In this document: one piece after another, positions 1 through 7,424 of the stretch | Numbering within the stretch: position 1 is the stretch's first letter | Layout of the letters: each line of letters starts with the position of its first letter | Assembly (NCBI GenBank): GCA_902540545.1 | Contig: CACBMY010000006.1 | Span: 1-39,209 of the forward strand | Direction: 5' to 3' | DNA from: an uncultured Pelagibacteraceae bacterium | Lineage (GTDB): Bacteria; Pseudomonadota; Alphaproteobacteria; Pelagibacterales; Pelagibacteraceae | DNA: 39,209 bases | The notes under the pieces: generated by a model | What the model was told of the DNA's origin: nothing | Database searches by the model: none | The model's input: only the letters and a program-made list of their open reading frames with translations | Program-made: the position numbers and the translations under genes

Positions 1-456
1 GATTTAACTTTAAAAATTTCTAATGAAAAAAAATACGAGTATAAATTATCAGAAATTATTTTCGATGTTGAGAGCAAAGAAAAGGTTGATGATATTTATA
101 GTCAAATCTTAAATTATATAAAAATGAACAATTTTAAAGTTGCAGCCTCAAAATTTAGTTTATCTAATACTGCTTCGAAAGGTGGGGATATTGGCTGGGT
201 AAAAGAAACATTACTAGCAGAAAAATTTTTAAATATTTTAAGCAAATTGAAAATTGGTGAAATTACAAAACCTATTAAATATTCAAATGGTTATTTAATT
301 ATTAAAGTTAATGACAAAAAAATAATGAAACAAATTAATAATTTTGATAAAGAGTTGAAAGAAATTATAAATTTTGAAAGAAATAGACAGCTAAATCAAT
401 TTTCTCTTTTACATTATAAAAAATTAAGACAAAATATTATCATAAATGAGTTCTAA
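1..456 (+). CDS. surA: Peptidyl-prolyl isomerase SurA-like, C-terminal part (5' end outside window)
   Basis: The reading frame is open from base 1, so only the last 151 residues of the protein are visible. They contain a parvulin-type rotamase domain: a GGDIGWV motif (coded near 180-200), then a GEITKPI stretch and a GYLIIKV strand, which are hallmarks of SurA/PpiC. SurA proteins are periplasmic chaperones for outer-membrane proteins, and parvulin domains isomerise peptidyl-prolyl bonds. The internal ATG at 124 is not the start, because SurA-like sequence continues upstream of it in frame. The stop codon overlaps the pdxA start by 11 bp. The order surA-pdxA-ksgA is the conserved proteobacterial arrangement, which supports the name. 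The N-terminal signal peptide and chaperone domain cannot be checked here. Confidence 0.85.
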   Translation, partial: DLTLKISNEKKYEYKLSEIIFDVESKEKVDDIYSQILNYIKMNNFKVAASKFSLSNTASKGGDIGWVKETLLAEKFLNILSKLKIGEITKPIKYSNGYLIIKVNDKKIMKQINNFDKELKEIINFERNRQLNQFSLLHYKKLRQNIIINEF

Positions 457-1405
457 GTTCATAATTATAGTATTGGGAGAACCATATGGTGTTTTTTCAG
501 AATTATTGGGCAAGTTTTTTTCTTTAAATAGAAAATTTAAAAAAAAAATTATTATAGTTGGGAATAAAGAATTACTTAATGGTCAGTTAAAAAAATTAGG
601 CTATTCTATAAAGATGAATGATATGAATAATATCAAGTTATCAAAACTAAAAAAAATTAATATTTTAAATATTAAATTTAAATATAAAAAATTATTTTCA
701 AACATTACTAAACTTTCTAATGATTATTTAAAAGAAAGTTTTTATGAAGCTTTAAAAATCACAAAAATCAATCCAAACAATTTTATTTTTTTAAATGGAC
801 CTGTTTCAAAAAAAACATTTTTTAATAAAAAATATCTGGGTGTGACCGAATATTTATCTAAGAAAACAGATTCGAAAAACGAGGTAATGTTAATATATAA
901 TGAAAAGTTATCTGTTTCTCCAATAACAACACATATACCCTTAAAGGATGTTGCAAAAAAAATTAATAAACAAAAAATAATAAATAATGTATTAAAATTA
1001 AATAGCTTTTATAAAAATATTATTAAAAAAAAACCTAAATTTGCAATTTTAGGTTTAAATCCACACTGTGAAACAGTTGATATAGTTAGTGAAGAAGAAA
1101 AGATAATTATTCCTTCCATAAAAAATCTTAAGAAAAAAAAGGTTGATATAAGTGGCCCTTTTTCAGCAGATACTTTCTTTTTAAAAAAAAATATCGATAA
1201 ATATGATGTTGTGGTTGGGATGTATCATGATCAAGTATTAACACCAATTAAAACTCTTTTTAATTTTAACGCTATTAATATTACTGTTGGGCTTCCTTTT
1301 ATAAGAATATCACCTGATCATGGACCAAATTCTAAAATGCTTGGAAAAAATAAATCTGACCCATCATCCCTCAAATATGCATTAAAATTTGCAGATAAAT
1401 ATTAA
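446..1405 (+). CDS. pdxA: 4-hydroxythreonine-4-phosphate dehydrogenase PdxA
   Basis: A 319-aa protein matching the PdxA family in length. PdxA oxidises 4-phosphohydroxy-L-threonine in the DXP-dependent branch of vitamin B6 synthesis. Three metal-binding histidines expected from the E. coli enzyme are visible: His163 in THIPLKDV, His207 in LNPH, and His261 in YHDQ. The C-terminal NITVGLPFIR and SPDHGP motifs are also typical. The N-terminal third is unusually lysine- and asparagine-rich, as expected for a very AT-rich genome, and is poorly conserved. The start overlaps the surA stop by 11 bp, and ksgA begins 2 bp after the stop, so these three genes are probably one transcript. Whether the rest of the B6 pathway is encoded cannot be seen from this window. 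Confidence 0.93.
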   Translation: MSSKFIIIVLGEPYGVFSELLGKFFSLNRKFKKKIIIVGNKELLNGQLKKLGYSIKMNDMNNIKLSKLKKINILNIKFKYKKLFSNITKLSNDYLKESFYEALKITKINPNNFIFLNGPVSKKTFFNKKYLGVTEYLSKKTDSKNEVMLIYNEKLSVSPITTHIPLKDVAKKINKQKIINNVLKLNSFYKNIIKKKPKFAILGLNPHCETVDIVSEEEKIIIPSIKNLKKKKVDISGPFSADTFFLKKNIDKYDVVVGMYHDQVLTPIKTLFNFNAINITVGLPFIRISPDHGPNSKMLGKNKSDPSSLKYALKFADKY

Positions 1406-1407
1406 AA

Positions 1408-2190
1408 ATGAAAGCCAAGAAAAGTTTAGGTCAAAATTTCTTGAAAGACCAAGTAATATTAAAAAAAATTGTAGAATTAGGCAAAATTAACAACAATGAT
1501 ATTGTTTTAGAAATTGGACCAGGAACTGGAAATTTAACAGAGCAAATATTAAAAAAAAATCCTTATAAAGTAATTGTTGTAGAAAAAGATCAAAATTTAT
1601 CAGAAATTTTAAAAAAAAAGTTTGGAGGCAAACTAGATGTAATTAATGAAGATATATTAAATTGCTATAAAAACTTTAAATTTAATACCCCATTAAAAGT
1701 TTTTGGTAATTTACCTTATAATATTTCAACCAAAATTTTAATATCTTTTATACAGTTAGATAATTTAAGTAAATATTATGAGAAATTTATTTTTATTTTT
1801 CAAAAAGAAGTAGCTGAACGAATTATTGCAAGTGTTAATTCAAAAAACTATGGAAGGTTATCAATAATGACTTCGTGGAAAATGAATAAATCGAAAATAA
1901 TTGATATTGATCCAAAATTTTTTTATCCAAAACCAAAAGTATGGAGTTCCTTAATTACACTTGATCCAAAGATGAAATTTCAAGATCTTAATAAAGCTAA
2001 AAATCTAGAACATATTACTAACATCTTTTTTAATCAAAGAAGAAAGATGATTAAAAATCCTATGAAACAACTTTTTTCTAATTTTGAAGAAACAGCTAAA
2101 AAATTAAATCTTGATTTAAAATTACGACCACAAAATCTTTCAAAAGATAAATATATAGAAATTTGTAAAATCTATGAAGATTTAAATTAG
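1408..2190 (+). CDS. ksgA: 16S rRNA (adenine-N6) dimethyltransferase KsgA/RsmA
   Basis: A 260-aa SAM-dependent methyltransferase that dimethylates two adjacent adenines in the 3'-terminal hairpin of 16S rRNA during small-subunit maturation. The N-terminal KKSLGQNFL signature (residues 4-12), the SAM-binding LEIGPGTGNL (34-43) and the catalytic NLPYN motif (101-105) are all present. A C-terminal NQRRKMIKNP helix is also typical of KsgA. It follows pdxA by 2 bp. Its last 9 bases overlap the end of the convergent gmk gene, so there is no room for an ordinary intergenic terminator between the two opposed transcripts. Confidence 0.97.
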   Translation: MKAKKSLGQNFLKDQVILKKIVELGKINNNDIVLEIGPGTGNLTEQILKKNPYKVIVVEKDQNLSEILKKKFGGKLDVINEDILNCYKNFKFNTPLKVFGNLPYNISTKILISFIQLDNLSKYYEKFIFIFQKEVAERIIASVNSKNYGRLSIMTSWKMNKSKIIDIDPKFFYPKPKVWSSLITLDPKMKFQDLNKAKNLEHITNIFFNQRRKMIKNPMKQLFSNFEETAKKLNLDLKLRPQNLSKDKYIEICKIYEDLN

Positions 2191-2805
2191 TAATTTCTTT
2201 ACATGTTGTTTTATATAATTTCGATCAAATGAAATCTTTTTTTTATGTTTTATTTTACGCATAATTTTATTATAACATTTTATCAAATTATCGTTAATAA
2301 CAACATAATCATACTCTCTCCATTTTGATAAATCTTTATTAAATCCTTTCATTCTTTTTTTAACAGTTTTCATATTTTTTTTTTCCCTTTTTACAAGTCT
2401 CTTAAATAACTCTTTTTTTGAAGGGGGTAGAATGAAGATTGTGATTAACTTAAATTTTAATTTTTTATTCCTAATTTGCCTTGTTCCCTGCCAATCAATA
2501 TCAAAAATAATATTTTTTCCTTTTTTGAGTTTTTCTGTTACCAATTTTTTTGAAGATCCATAGTAATTATCAAAAACTTTTGCATGTTCTAAAAATTCAC
2601 CACTTTTAATTAATTTTTTAAATTTATTCTTTGTTATAAAAAAGTAATCTTTACCGTTTTTCTCATTTGGTCTTGATGGTCTTGTTGTGTGTGATATTGA
2701 AACAGAAAAGTTTTTATTTTTTGATATTTTTTTTACAAGCGTAGTTTTCCCAGCACCAGATGGTGAAGAGAGTATGAACATTCCGCCCCTATTGAAGCTG
2801 GACAT
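2182..2805 (-). CDS. gmk: Guanylate kinase
   Basis: A 207-aa enzyme that phosphorylates GMP (and dGMP) to the diphosphate with ATP. The P-loop SPSGAGKT is at residues 14-21. The GMP-binding region around STTRPSRPNEKNGKDYFF is recognisable, here with HTTRPSRPNE, followed by the lid-region FDIDWQGTRQI. Length matches the family. It sits 11 bp downstream of acpP on the same strand and is probably the last gene of the fabD-fabG-acpP-gmk transcript. Gmk is usually near surA-pdxA-ksgA in alphaproteobacteria, but here it is convergent with them and overlaps ksgA by 9 bp. Confidence 0.97.
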   Translation of the reverse strand: MSSFNRGGMFILSSPSGAGKTTLVKKISKNKNFSVSISHTTRPSRPNEKNGKDYFFITKNKFKKLIKSGEFLEHAKVFDNYYGSSKKLVTEKLKKGKNIIFDIDWQGTRQIRNKKLKFKLITIFILPPSKKELFKRLVKREKKNMKTVKKRMKGFNKDLSKWREYDYVVINDNLIKCYNKIMRKIKHKKKISFDRNYIKQHVKKLLI

Positions 2806-2816
2806 TAAATAGAAAA

Positions 2817-3056
2817 TTAGTTTGCTTTATTTTCAATAAATTTTACAGCATCACCTACGGTAAGTATTTTTTCCGCATCACTATCTGAAATTTCTGAACC
2901 AAATTCTTCCTCAAATGCCATGACTAACTCTACTGTATCCAAGCTATCTGCGCCTAAATCATCAATGAAACTTGATTCCTCAGTTACTTTGGACTCATCT
3001 ATACCAAGGTGATCAGCTACAATTTTCTTTACTTTGTTTGAAATATCTTCTGACAT
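2817..3056 (-). CDS. acpP: Acyl carrier protein
   Basis: A 79-aa acidic protein that carries growing acyl chains on a phosphopantetheine arm. The attachment serine is Ser38 in the [11 protein letters not shown] motif, and the AFEEEFG helix follows, as in type II fatty-acid ACPs. It lies between fabG (47 bp upstream) and gmk (11 bp downstream). In many alphaproteobacteria acpP is followed by fabF, mltG and a YicC gene before gmk; none of these fit in the gap here. The GC content is locally higher than in its neighbours, consistent with a strongly expressed gene. Confidence 0.98.
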   Translation of the reverse strand: MSEDISNKVKKIVADHLGIDESKVTEESSFIDDLGADSLDTVELVMAFEEEFGSEISDSDAEKILTVGDAVKFIENKAN

Positions 3057-3103
3057 GTTTTCCCTATTAGTTAATTTCGTTAATAAATATTTATATTATT
3101 TTG

Positions 3104-3841
3104 TCAACTAAAATACATGCCTCCATTCACATGTATTGTCTCTCCAGTAATATAATCTGATAATCCAGATGATAGAAAAAGAACAGCATTAGCAACATCA
3201 TTTGGATCTCCAAACCTTTCTAAAGAAATTTTATCTTGCAGTATTTTTTTAAAATTTTCACTAATTTTGTCAGTCATTTCGGATTTTATAAACCCTGGAG
3301 AAATGCAATTTATTTTGATATTTTTTTTTCCATATTCTAAAGCCATACTTTTAGACATTCCAATTAATCCTGCTTTTGAAGCAGCATAGTTTGCTTGTCC
3401 CAAATTGCCAGTGTGCCCCACGACAGAAGTTATATTTATTATCTTACCTTCTTTATTTTTTAACATTTTTTTAATAACACTTTTGCACATAAAAAAAGAA
3501 GATGATAAATTAATATTGATAACTTTATTCCATTCTTCTTCTTTCATTCTGATTGTTAAATTATCTTTTGTGATACCAGCATTATTTATTAATATATCTA
3601 TTTTATTTTGAAAAATTTCACTACAATCATCAACAAAACTTTCAATAGAGGAATGATCAAGAATATCAAATTTTTTTACTGTAACATTTTTATATTTTTC
3701 TTTAATATTACTTAGCTTTTCTTCATTAGTTCCTGTGGCTATAATTTTTGCTCCATTATTATATAATTGTTGTAGTATTGCTCCTCCTATACCACCTGTT
3801 GCTCCTGTTAAAATTATACTTTTATTTTGTAAGTCAATCAT
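3104..3841 (-). CDS. fabG: 3-oxoacyl-[acyl-carrier-protein] reductase FabG
   Basis: A 245-aa classical short-chain dehydrogenase that performs the NADPH-dependent reduction of 3-oxoacyl-ACP in each elongation cycle. Visible features are the cofactor loop GATGGIG (residues 13-19), NNAG (87-90) and the catalytic triad Ser139, Tyr152 and Lys156 in NYAASKAG. The C-terminal GETIHVNGGM is diagnostic of FabG within the SDR family. The start overlaps the end of fabD by 8 bp, and acpP follows 47 bp later. This context makes FabG much more likely than a generic SDR. Confidence 0.97.
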   Translation of the reverse strand: MIDLQNKSIILTGATGGIGGAILQQLYNNGAKIIATGTNEEKLSNIKEKYKNVTVKKFDILDHSSIESFVDDCSEIFQNKIDILINNAGITKDNLTIRMKEEEWNKVININLSSSFFMCKSVIKKMLKNKEGKIINITSVVGHTGNLGQANYAASKAGLIGMSKSMALEYGKKNIKINCISPGFIKSEMTDKISENFKKILQDKISLERFGDPNDVANAVLFLSSGLSDYITGETIHVNGGMYFS

Positions 3842-4760
3842 TTGTTAAATTTTTAATATCTATCAAATTATTTACCTGATTTAATTTTACATTTCTATCA
3901 ATTCTTTTAACAAGTCCAGATAATACTTTTCCTGGACCAATTTCAATAAATCTATTTATTCCATGATTGATCATATTTATGACGCTTTCTCTCCACCTAA
4001 CTGGTTTTTCTATTTGTTGAATGAGCAATTGTTTTATATTTTCAGATTTATTCTCTGGATTTGCAGTCACATTTGAAATTATATTTACTTTGGGATTTGA
4101 AAATATGGCATCATTTATCTTGTTTTGCATTTCTAATGTTGCATTCCTCATTAAAGGACTATGAAATGGCGCGCTTACAGGCAATTTAACAAATTTGATT
4201 TTTTTTTCTGTAAGTAAATTTTCTAATTTATGTAATGAACTTGTTTTGCCGCTTACAACTATTTGACCAGCAGAATTATCGTTCGCAACATAACATTGTA
4301 ATTGATTATTTTCTTTGAAAATTTCATTTATAGTTTCAATATCAGCTCCTAAAATTGCCATCATACCACCTTCACCATTAGGCATGGCATTTTGCATGGC
4401 TTTTCCTCTGCTCTTTAAAAGTTCAATAGTTTGTTCGAAATTAATTGAATCCGCACAACAAAGTGCTGAATATTCGCCTAAAGAATGACCAGCATAAAAT
4501 TTTGCATCAAATAAATTAAATTCTGTTTCTTTTTCTAATACTTTAAATATTGCAAAACTAACTAAAAAAATTGCTGGTTGCGTATTTTCTGTCTGATTTA
4601 ATTCATCTCTAGGTCCTTCTAATATTATATGGCTAAGTTTTTTTTTTAGAATTTCATCAGCTTGGGAAAAGTAATTTTTTACATAATCAAAATTTTCATA
4701 AAATTCTTTCCCCATTCCAATAATTTGAGATCCTTGTCCTGGAAATAATACTGAAAACAT
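3834..4760 (-). CDS. fabD: Malonyl-CoA:ACP transacylase FabD
   Basis: A 308-aa enzyme that loads malonyl groups from CoA onto ACP. The N-terminal FPGQGSQ (residues 6-12), the nucleophile Ser93 in GHSLGEYSAL and the partner His200 in PVSAPFHSPLM are the diagnostic motifs. It is the first gene of the minus-strand fatty acid block (fabD-fabG-acpP-gmk). Its 5' end faces rpsF across an 82-bp divergent promoter region at 4761-4842, which must hold the promoters for both directions. Confidence 0.97.
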   Translation of the reverse strand: MFSVLFPGQGSQIIGMGKEFYENFDYVKNYFSQADEILKKKLSHIILEGPRDELNQTENTQPAIFLVSFAIFKVLEKETEFNLFDAKFYAGHSLGEYSALCCADSINFEQTIELLKSRGKAMQNAMPNGEGGMMAILGADIETINEIFKENNQLQCYVANDNSAGQIVVSGKTSSLHKLENLLTEKKIKFVKLPVSAPFHSPLMRNATLEMQNKINDAIFSNPKVNIISNVTANPENKSENIKQLLIQQIEKPVRWRESVINMINHGINRFIEIGPGKVLSGLVKRIDRNVKLNQVNNLIDIKNLTND

Positions 4761-4784
4761 AAAAAATATAATAAAATAAGTGTT

Positions 4785-4813
4785 TTTTTATATTGTATTT
4801 AAAAATTTATAAT
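4785..4813 (+). promoter_or_regulatory. Candidate sigma70-type promoter for rpsF operon
   Basis: A perfect TATAAT box lies at 4808-4813, 17 bp after a weak -35-like TTTTTA at 4785-4790. Transcription would start near 4820, giving a leader of only about 20 nt before the rpsF ATG at 4843. I see no clear Shine-Dalgarno and no hairpin resembling an S6:S18 autoregulatory leader in that space. The assignment rests on sequence pattern only, and AT-rich DNA makes such matches common. Confidence 0.45.
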
Positions 4814-4842
4814 AGTATATCCTCATTTTTTCTATAAAATTT

Positions 4843-5187
4843 ATGAGTTATTACGAACATACAATTATTACAAGACAGGATATATCTCCAAGTCAAATAA
4901 AACAGATACAAGAAAAATATACAAAATTAATTGAGAATAATGATGGAAATATTATGAAAGTTGAACAGTGGGGATTAATGCATCTTTCTTATCTAATAAA
5001 AAAAAACAAAAAAGGAAACTATCTTCACTTCAAAATTGAGGGAAAAGGAAAAACTATTAAAGAATTAGAAAAAACTGAAAAAATAGACAAAAACTTACTG
5101 AGATATTTAACTGTGAAAGTTAAAAAATTAGATCTAAATACAGATTATTTCAAGAAAAATGAAGAAACAGAAAAGAGTATTAAATAA
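4843..5187 (+). CDS. rpsF: 30S ribosomal protein bS6
   Basis: A 114-aa protein with the bS6 fold signature: an N-terminal [12 protein letters not shown] strand, the central [19 protein letters not shown] region and LLRYLTVKV near the C-terminus. It binds the central domain of 16S rRNA as a heterodimer with bS18, which is encoded next. It opens the classical rpsF-rpsR-rplI operon. The stop shares one base with the rpsR start (TAATG), a layout that favours translational coupling and equal amounts of the two partners. No strong ribosome binding site is visible upstream. Confidence 0.97.
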   Translation: MSYYEHTIITRQDISPSQIKQIQEKYTKLIENNDGNIMKVEQWGLMHLSYLIKKNKKGNYLHFKIEGKGKTIKELEKTEKIDKNLLRYLTVKVKKLDLNTDYFKKNEETEKSIK

Positions 5188-5456
5188 TGAAAAAAAGAAA
5201 TATTAAAAAAAAATCCTCACAAAATAACTTTTCAAAATTAAGTATCTTTCAAAATCAGAAATATAAATTTAAGAAAAAATGCCCATTATCAGGAAAAGGA
5301 GCTCCAGTAGTTGACTATAAAAATATAAAATTACTAAAAAGGTATGTTTCAGAAAATGGTAAAATACTTCCGTCTAGGATAACTTCTGTAAGCCAGAAAA
5401 AACAGAGAGATTTATCACTATCTATAAAAAGAGCTAGAAATTTGGCTTTAATATAA
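5187..5456 (+). CDS. rpsR: 30S ribosomal protein bS18
   Basis: An 89-aa basic protein. The bS18 core is clear: [20 protein letters not shown], then [20 protein letters not shown] and a final ARNLALI. The N-terminal 30 residues form a lysine- and asparagine-rich extension before the [10 protein letters not shown] segment. It partners bS6 in the small-subunit platform. It is coupled to rpsF through a TAATG overlap, and rplI begins 1 bp after its stop. Confidence 0.97.
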   Translation: MKKRNIKKKSSQNNFSKLSIFQNQKYKFKKKCPLSGKGAPVVDYKNIKLLKRYVSENGKILPSRITSVSQKKQRDLSLSIKRARNLALI

Positions 5457-5457
5457 A

Positions 5458-5916
5458 ATGAAAGTTATTCTACTAGAAAATCTCAGGAAAATAGGTTCTA
5501 TAGGTGAAATTATTGAAGTTAAAAGAGGATTTGCAAGAAATTATCTTATAGCTCAAAAGAAAGCTTTATTTGCATCAAAAGAAAATATTAAAGAAGTAGA
5601 AAAAATAAAAATTGAGTTAAATAAAAAAGATCAAGATAAAAAAAATGAAGCAAAAGATATAGACTTAAAGATTAAAAATAAAGAATTCAGAATTAAAAAA
5701 TTAAGCACAGAAAATAAAGAGCTTTATGGTTCAGTAAAACCTACAGAGATATCAAAAATAATACACGAGACAGAAAATTTAGATATCAATCCTTCTCAAA
5801 TTCAACCTACCAAAGAAATTAAATCTTTAGGTATTTACAATGTAATTTTAAATCTTCATTCAGAAGTTCAGTCACAAATAAAAATAAATGTGATTTCTGA
5901 GGAAGAAAAAGATTAA
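5458..5916 (+). CDS. rplI: 50S ribosomal protein bL9
   Basis: A 152-aa two-domain protein. The N-terminal rRNA-binding domain starts MKVILLENLRKIGSIGEIIEV and includes the signature GFARNYLIAQKKA (residues 24-36). A long lysine/glutamate-rich connecting helix (about residues 40-75) follows, and then a C-terminal domain with the usual ELYGSVKPTEI motif. bL9 binds the L1-stalk base of 23S rRNA and supports reading-frame fidelity. It closes the rpsF-rpsR-rplI block, and a 67-bp gap separates it from dnaB. Confidence 0.97.
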   Translation: MKVILLENLRKIGSIGEIIEVKRGFARNYLIAQKKALFASKENIKEVEKIKIELNKKDQDKKNEAKDIDLKIKNKEFRIKKLSTENKELYGSVKPTEISKIIHETENLDINPSQIQPTKEIKSLGIYNVILNLHSEVQSQIKINVISEEEKD

Positions 5917-5983
5917 TTATACATTTTTTTCCCCAGCATATAATTAGTTTTGAGAATTATATCAAATATACATAAAGTTAGAC

Positions 5984-7399
5984 ATGTCACAATCTCTTAA
6001 TATTATCAAAAATAAAGCTGAAGAATTACCTAATAATATTGAAGCAGAGCAATCGGTAATTGGGTCGATACTTTTATCAAATGAAATTTTTGATGAAGTT
6101 AATTTAATTTTAACAAGTAAAAATTTTTACGATCCTATTCATAGAAAAATATTTGAGGCTCTAGAGAAGCTTATTTATAGTGGTATGCTTGCTAATCCAA
6201 TTACTCTGAAAAATTATTTTGAGAAAGAAAAAGATGAATTAAATATTCCTGAATATTTAGTAAAAATTACTAAATTCTCTACTTCTTCAAGGCAAGCAAT
6301 AGAGTATTCAAAACTTATATTTGATTTATATGTAAAAAGAGAATTAATAAAAATTTCTGGTGAAGTAATAGACCAAGCTAAACTTAATGACTTAGAAATT
6401 GATGGAAAAAAAATAATAGAAAATTACGAAAAATCTTTGTTTGATCTTGCTGAAAAAGGATCTTTTAGTTCTTCTTTAATTAAATTTGATGAAGCTATGA
6501 GGCAAACAATTGAGATGGCTTCGAACGCTTATAAAAATGAAGAGGGTATTGTTGGGGTACCGACAGGTTTAAAAGACTTAGATGATAGGCTTGGTGGTTT
6601 ACATAAATCTGATTTAATCATTATTGCAGGCAGACCTTCAATGGGTAAAACTGCTTTAGCTACAAATATAGCATTTAATGCTGCAAAAAAAATTCAAGAG
6701 ACTGGAGAAAAAAGTTCTATAGCATTTTTTTCTCTTGAAATGTCATCTGAACAACTTTCTACAAGAATTTTATCAGAGCAATCGAGAATTAAGTCAAATG
6801 ATATAAGAAGAGGTAAAATTTCAGAGGAACAATTTGATAAATTTATTGAAACATCTAAAGATATCTCTGAACTTCCTTTGTATATTGACGAAACTCCAGC
6901 AATAACAATTGCTGCATTAAGTAATAGAGCAAGACGGATCAAGAGATTATTTGGTCTTGATATGGTTGTTATAGACTACATACAGTTAATGAGGGCATCC
7001 AACTCAAACAATGGAAGGGTTCAAGAAATTTCAGAAATTACTCAAGGATTAAAAGCTTTAGCAAAAGAATTAGCCGTGCCTGTCTTAGCGCTTTCTCAGT
7101 TGTCGAGAGCAGTTGAGCAAAGGGACGATAAAAAACCACAACTGTCGGACTTAAGAGAATCGGGATCTATTGAACAAGATGCAGATGTGGTAATGTTTGT
7201 ATATAGAGAAGCATACTATCTGCAAGGAAAAGAGCCTAGACCTGCTACAGTAGAACACGCTGAATGGCAGGCTAAAATGAATGAGGTTTCGCATTTAGCT
7301 GAATTAATTATTCAAAAACAAAGGCATGGACCTACAGGAAATGTAATGCTTGAATTTGAAGCAATGTTTACCAAATTTAAAGATATTCAAAATAATTAA
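5984..7399 (+). CDS. dnaB: Replicative DNA helicase DnaB
   Basis: A 471-aa hexameric helicase that unwinds DNA at the replication fork. The N-terminal all-helical domain begins with NNIEAEQSVIGSIL (residues 17-30). The RecA-like C-terminal domain carries the Walker A motif AGRPSMGKT (215-223), an FFSLEMS segment (248-254), Walker B ending at Asp331 in VVIDYIQLM, and the LSQLSRAVEQR and DLRESGSIEQDAD motifs. Length is normal, and I see no intein or insertion. Its position right after rplI is conserved in alphaproteobacteria. The usual downstream neighbours alr and radA are absent, and an MMPL-type gene follows after 25 bp. Confidence 0.98.
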   Translation: MSQSLNIIKNKAEELPNNIEAEQSVIGSILLSNEIFDEVNLILTSKNFYDPIHRKIFEALEKLIYSGMLANPITLKNYFEKEKDELNIPEYLVKITKFSTSSRQAIEYSKLIFDLYVKRELIKISGEVIDQAKLNDLEIDGKKIIENYEKSLFDLAEKGSFSSSLIKFDEAMRQTIEMASNAYKNEEGIVGVPTGLKDLDDRLGGLHKSDLIIIAGRPSMGKTALATNIAFNAAKKIQETGEKSSIAFFSLEMSSEQLSTRILSEQSRIKSNDIRRGKISEEQFDKFIETSKDISELPLYIDETPAITIAALSNRARRIKRLFGLDMVVIDYIQLMRASNSNNGRVQEISEITQGLKALAKELAVPVLALSQLSRAVEQRDDKKPQLSDLRESGSIEQDADVVMFVYREAYYLQGKEPRPATVEHAEWQAKMNEVSHLAELIIQKQRHGPTGNVMLEFEAMFTKFKDIQNN

Positions 7400-7424
7400 A
7401 TTAAATTATAAAAGCTAATATTCA

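Noticed and set aside
3405..3611. Plus-strand open frame inside fabG (68 codons)
   Set aside because: It lies wholly antisense to fabG, has no ribosome binding site and its translation is a low-complexity hydrophobic pattern expected from the reverse strand.
4761..4842. S6:S18 autoregulatory leader hairpin upstream of rpsF
   Set aside because: No stable hairpin with the expected CCG/GG elements is visible in the 82-bp gap; it is almost entirely A and T.
5917..5983. Promoter for dnaB
   Set aside because: A TTGAGA-like -35 exists but no -10 box at proper spacing; the evidence was too weak to list.
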